Both the position numbers and the translations under genes were made by a program. This document shows, piece by piece, positions 62,969 to 64,000 of a DNA stretch of 64,000 nt (position 1 is its first letter; every line of letters begins with the position of its first letter). Source of the stretch: Trinickia dinghuensis (lineage in GTDB: Bacteria > Pseudomonadota > Gammaproteobacteria > Burkholderiales > Burkholderiaceae). The stretch covers positions 1-64,000 of the forward strand of contig NZ_QRGA01000011.1 in the NCBI RefSeq assembly GCF_003367175.1, given 5' to 3'. The notes under the pieces are model-generated. The model ran no database searches, was not told where the DNA came from, and worked only from the letters and a program-made list of their open reading frames with translations.

Positions 62969-64000
62969 GCGATAAGCCGCTGCCGCCGACCGACAAGCGC
63001 CTGCGAGACGCGCGCGCCGAGGGTAACGTCGCGCGAAGCGACATCCTCACCGGCTTCATCGCCATCGTATTCGCGACGGAAGCCGGCTTCGCTTCGGTCG
63101 ACATCGGCATCGACCTCTGGCTCGCTCTCCAGCGGGCCGCATTCGCGGGCATCGCCGGCCCCGATCGCATCGACGCCTGCTTACGGCTGATTCCATACTG
63201 CGTGGGATTGATCGCTCTGTTCGTCGGCATGTTCACCCTGATCGCATTCATCGCCGCCGTGCTATCCGCGTGGGTATGCGGCGGCCTGTCCCTTGCACCG
63301 AAGGCGATCAAGCCGTCGTTCAAGCGTCTGGATGCCGCCAAGCACGTCAAAACCCTTTTCGGCACGAAGAACCTTACGGCCATCGGACTCGCGCTGATGA
63401 CGGCAGGCGTTGTCGGCGCGGGTGCCTATGGGCTCTTGCGGCAACGGCTCGCGCTCGTCGGCGCGATGATCGAATCGCAGTCGCTCGCGTTCGACCTGAG
63501 CGCCGGCATCTCCACCTTGCGTGCCCTCGTTCGAGTCCTGTTCGCGGCGCTGCTGGTCCCCGCCGCGTTATCGGTGATCGTCGCGAAGCGTCAGCATCTT
63601 CGAGGGCTGCGCATGACGCACCGCGAATTGACGGACGAACTGAAGCAAACGATGGGCGATCCGAACACGCGTGCCCGGCAGCGCGCGTCGTTCGCCGAAG
63701 CCGCTTTCGCGACACCGTCTGCACGCCGGGAACGAGGCCATCGCGCCCTCCTCATGAATCCGGAGCATTTCGCGGTCCTCTTGCACTACGAGGGCAACGA
63801 GTCCGAGCCGCCGATCGTCGTCGACAAAGCGGTGGACGACGGTGCGATGCGGATGGCGAACGATGCGCTGCTCGAACGTGTCCCCGTGTTTCGCTTTCGC
63901 CGCCTCGCACGCCACCTCCACCATCATGGCGAACTGCAGGCCGCCATTCCGCCCAGCTGCTATCGGGCGGTTGCGATCGTCTATCGAATCGTCGAGGAAA
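62965..64000 (+). CDS. sctU: Type III secretion substrate switch SctU (cut by window end)
   Basis: Export-apparatus switch protein (FlhB/YscU), 345 codons visible; the end lies outside the window. N-terminus SDKPLPPTDKRLRDARAEGN is the family opening, then four TM segments (about 20-215) and the cytoplasmic domain. The autocleavage motif, normally NPTH, reads NPEH at residues 265-268 (63757-63768, context LLMNPEHFAVLLHY). It starts at a TTG overlapping the sctT stop; an in-frame stop at 62917 and no ATG in between make this the only plausible start. Confidence 0.93.
   Translation, partial: MSDKPLPPTDKRLRDARAEGNVARSDILTGFIAIVFATEAGFASVDIGIDLWLALQRAAFAGIAGPDRIDACLRLIPYCVGLIALFVGMFTLIAFIAAVLSAWVCGGLSLAPKAIKPSFKRLDAAKHVKTLFGTKNLTAIGLALMTAGVVGAGAYGLLRQRLALVGAMIESQSLAFDLSAGISTLRALVRVLFAALLVPAALSVIVAKRQHLRGLRMTHRELTDELKQTMGDPNTRARQRASFAEAAFATPSARRERGHRALLMNPEHFAVLLHYEGNESEPPIVVDKAVDDGAMRMANDALLERVPVFRFRRLARHLHHHGELQAAIPPSCYRAVAIVYRIVEE

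Overview
The window is high-GC chromosomal DNA from a beta-proteobacterium, most likely a member of the Burkholderiaceae (Burkholderia, Paraburkholderia, Trinickia or a close relative). This is inferred from the style of the housekeeping proteins (ValS, AlaS, GlnS, GalU, UvrD), the inositol operon with an IolC-DUF2090 fusion, and the high GC with dense four-base ATGA overlaps. No tRNA, rRNA, CRISPR array or insertion sequence was seen.

Layout. (1) 0.4-11.3 kb is a mixed housekeeping stretch: a methyl-accepting chemotaxis protein, a fosmidomycin-resistance-type MFS pump, MTA/SAH nucleosidase, UvrD-type helicase, ValS, GalU and TusA. (2) 11.5-23.8 kb is a myo-inositol uptake and catabolism locus. 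On the minus strand lie an RpiR-type regulator and two Gfo/Idh/MocA inositol dehydrogenases. On the plus strand lie a sugar ABC transporter (binding protein, permease, ATPase) followed by iolC-iolD-iolE-iolB. The divergent gap holds a perfect inverted repeat of the GGAA-N6-TTCC type. (3) 23.9-28.1 kb is a branched-chain-amino-acid-type ABC transporter operon (livFGMH-like) that has no binding protein, starts with a thioesterase, and whose LivF has Arg in place of the Walker A Lys. (4) 28.1-31.2 kb holds a Nudix hydrolase, a YbfB-type MFS transporter and a divergent LysR regulator. (5) 31.3-35.5 kb is a four-gene chemosensory-like operon (HAMP/PAS/HPt/ATPase kinase, mini-MCP, CheX-like protein, CheY-like receiver) with no CheW, CheR or CheB. 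(6) 35.8-42.1 kb holds AlaS, a GlsB/YeaQ membrane protein, an RBBP9-type hydrolase, GlnS and a second Nudix hydrolase. (7) 42.4-48.2 kb holds a large kelch/Ig lipoprotein and two large proteins of unknown function without signal peptides. (8) 48.5-51.7 kb is a response regulator plus BvgS/EvgS-type hybrid kinase operon. (9) 51.9-64.0 kb (window end) is a type III secretion system.

The type III locus is the most interesting part. A minus-strand operon encodes an HrpA-like pilin, a 66-aa helical protein, then SctI, SctJ, SctK and SctL. The divergent plus-strand genes encode an ECF sigma factor, a 68-aa needle-like protein, a short SctC, a short SctD, SctN, SctO, SctQ, SctR, SctS, SctT and a SctU cut by the window end. 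The gene order and the ECF sigma factor recall Hrc-Hrp systems controlled by HrpL. Both sides of the divergent gap carry an ECF-type GGAACT -35 element about 90 bases before the first gene, suggesting the sigma factor drives both operons. Odd traits are a secretin lacking the usual C-terminal gate motif, no sctP between sctO and sctQ, two candidate extracellular filament subunits, and an NPEH instead of NPTH motif in SctU. The adjacent hybrid two-component system and the unknown non-secretory proteins at 44.6-48.2 kb are candidate regulator and substrates, by position only.
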